NCBI GenBank assembly: GCA_963575745.1
Contig: CAUYUJ010015829.1
Location: 187,701-251,700, forward strand
Source: Prorocentrum cordatum
Lineage: Eukaryota; Sar; Dinophyceae; Prorocentrales; Prorocentraceae
Direction of reading: 5' to 3'
DNA length: 64,000 nt
Shown here piece by piece: positions 62,721 through 64,000 of the stretch; positions within the stretch are counted from its first letter, which is position 1; each line of letters starts with the position of its first letter. A program made the position numbers and the translations under genes. Under the pieces are notes generated by a model, which was not told where the DNA came from, did not search any database, and saw only the letters and a program-made list of their open reading frames with translations.

Positions 62721-63500
62721 GAACGCCCGTGCACTCATATGCTACTCGCGCAAAAGACGGCGCAACAAGCAGGCCCACCTCGCCTCCTCAATGAAGCGCG
62801 TGCGTCATCATGATCCAGGAAGTGCACGGCTCCGAGGCTCTGCCCAGAGCATGGGTGGACACCCAGCCGCCCTCGTACGAGATCTTCGTCTCCGAGTCCA
62901 AGAACACCAGGGACGCGCCCCAGCAAGCAACGGGTGGAGTTGCTACCTCGTCCACTGGCATGCGCCGATGCAGTTCGAGTGACTTCAGCCTCACCAGCTA
63001 CCGCAATGTTCGTCCGAGTCGGTCGTGGACGGCCGAGTGCTGCTCGTCGCGATCACGCATGCCGTCTCTCGAAAGACCATTGCTATCATGAGGGTCCACA
63101 ACCACGACATCGACGCCGCAGGCAGAGCCAAGGTCAAACGTGTTTGGCATCAACGCCGTACATGGGCTGAGGCGAACTACCAGCACCGCGTGGTTCATCG
63201 CGATGGGCAACTCCAGCACGCCCAGCCGCCCGCCCAAAAGCTCCATGCAGCCGCAGCCGCAGCGCGCCCGCCTCGCGCTGGACAGCAGCGTCCGCCAGCT
63301 CTCTTCGACTCGACGCTGGATCTGGAGTTCGAGGCTGACCTGCCCACGCGCGTCAGCAAGGCGGACTGCACCGCTTCCGCCATAGACCGCAAACCATGCA
63401 GGAGCTCACCGCCAATGTCACTATCGCGCACGACGCAGCCATCCTATCGGATAGCCGCCTTAGCGACCATGCCGTCATCTCTTTTCCCCCTCGGCATCGA
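62721..63500 (+). pseudogene. LINE AP-type endonuclease, several frameshifts
   Basis: FVTWNARALICYSRKRRRNK (about 62,710) is the start with catalytic Asn; CVIMIQEVHG (about 62,805) holds the catalytic Glu. GRVLLVAITHAVSRKTIAIM and VHNHDID (about 63,045-63,110) fit the central strand. ADCTASAIDR (about 63,365) fits the SxIDRI step. SDSRLSDHAVIS (about 63,446) gives the last Asp-His. These lie in three frames. Confidence 0.65.
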
Positions 63501-64000
63501 GCCGAAGACACTGGTTCTCGAGCAGGCGATCTCGCCTGCCATCTTCCACGACCCCAGCGACTCCAAGTACCTTCAGCAGCTCGTCGACGCCGCGCAGTCC
63601 GAACGCGTCCCGATCGAGTCCCGCTGGACATCTTGCAAGAGACAAGCGGTGGAAGTTGCGCGCTTCTTTCGTGGCGACCAGGTGCGATACCCCGCGGGCG
63701 ACGCCAAACAGTTTGGTTGCCTGGGCGGCCGCGTGCTCACCGCTCGCTCGGTCTCGCGCGCCATTTGGCGCCGAGACGTGCATCGTGCGCGCCGGCTTCA
63801 AGTCGCTGCCGCGCTGGGGGCCCAGCGCCTCGTCATCTGCAACGGCTCCATCGCGCTCTCCAACGACGTGGAGTTTGCCGACGTCTCGGCCTCCCCGCGC
63901 CGCGACGACGAGGCCGGGCAGCGCTCTCTGGCGCGACGGGCGGCCCGGCGCCCCGCGGGGCAAGAAGGGGCCCCCTCGCCCGAGAAGCTGCGCGAGGTCC
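63480..64000 (+). pseudogene. Post-endonuclease region of the same LINE, partial
   Basis: The frame reads PLGIEPKTLVLEQAISPAIF, HDPSDSKYLQQLVDAAQSER and SRWTSCKRQAVEVARFFRGD, the helical linker expected between endonuclease and RT. It then continues Arg/Ala-rich to the window end without an RT motif. Confidence 0.5.

Larger units (their letters stand above)
62116..64000 (+). mobile_element. 5' half of another LINE, decayed, running off the window
   Basis: It begins directly in the TCC array. An N-terminal domain, an endonuclease and post-endonuclease sequence follow in order across frames. The RT, if present, is beyond position 64,000. No spliced leader is seen at its start. Confidence 0.7.

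Overview
The window is nuclear DNA of a dinoflagellate, species undetermined. The strongest evidence is a perfect 22-nt match to the dinoflagellate trans-spliced leader at 55,173-55,194. The high GC content, the very long GGA/TCC, GAT and GA arrays, and the decayed LINE-type retroelements agree with this. I recognise no intact single-copy host gene. What can be read as protein belongs to retroelements; the rest is simple repeats, satellites, inverted repeats and unassigned spacer.

Layout. 1-5.9 kb: ACT array, an 82-bp dimeric tandem repeat, GT and GGA arrays, and a 102-bp tandem repeat of about 15 copies. 5.9-9.9 kb: a decayed element (ORF1 with a zinc finger; a second ORF with a Cys-rich module and weak RT-finger similarity), with a GGA array on each side. 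10-20.5 kb: CTTGGGGCC-type minisatellite, hairpins, GAT arrays, a 74-bp satellite and local duplications. 20.9-26.8 kb: a heavily decayed plus-strand LINE holding a GACAGTGG minisatellite whose two sides carry inverted copies of one 25-30-bp module. 27-30.7 kb: spacer with inverted and direct repeats. 30.75-35.7 kb: a 1.4-kb-scale higher-order repeat starting with a 14-bp minisatellite that runs 34 units without an indel. 36-41.7 kb: minisatellite, a 162-bp near-palindrome, GA/TA arrays, a TCC array. 42.5-43.1 kb: an RT fragment. 43.5-48.15 kb: the best-preserved LINE (minus strand) with endonuclease, RT (YVDD present), zinc fingers and an unassigned C-terminal domain. 48.3-55 kb: TCC/GGA arrays, minisatellites, alternating hairpins, a short AT-richer ORF. 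55.17-61.56 kb: a long plus-strand LINE beginning with the spliced leader, with ORF1, endonuclease, RT, RNase H and a Cys/His tail, broken by stops and frameshifts. 62.1-64 kb: the 5' half of another LINE, running off the window end.

How it fits together. Three elements (6.2-9.6, 43.5-48.1 and 55.2-61.6 kb) have GGA/TCC arrays on both sides in the same orientation, and a fourth starts inside such an array. With the spliced leader fused to an array edge, this suggests retrotransposition of trans-spliced LINE RNA into GGA/TCC microsatellites, followed by decay. All functional statements are read from motifs by eye; no database search was possible.
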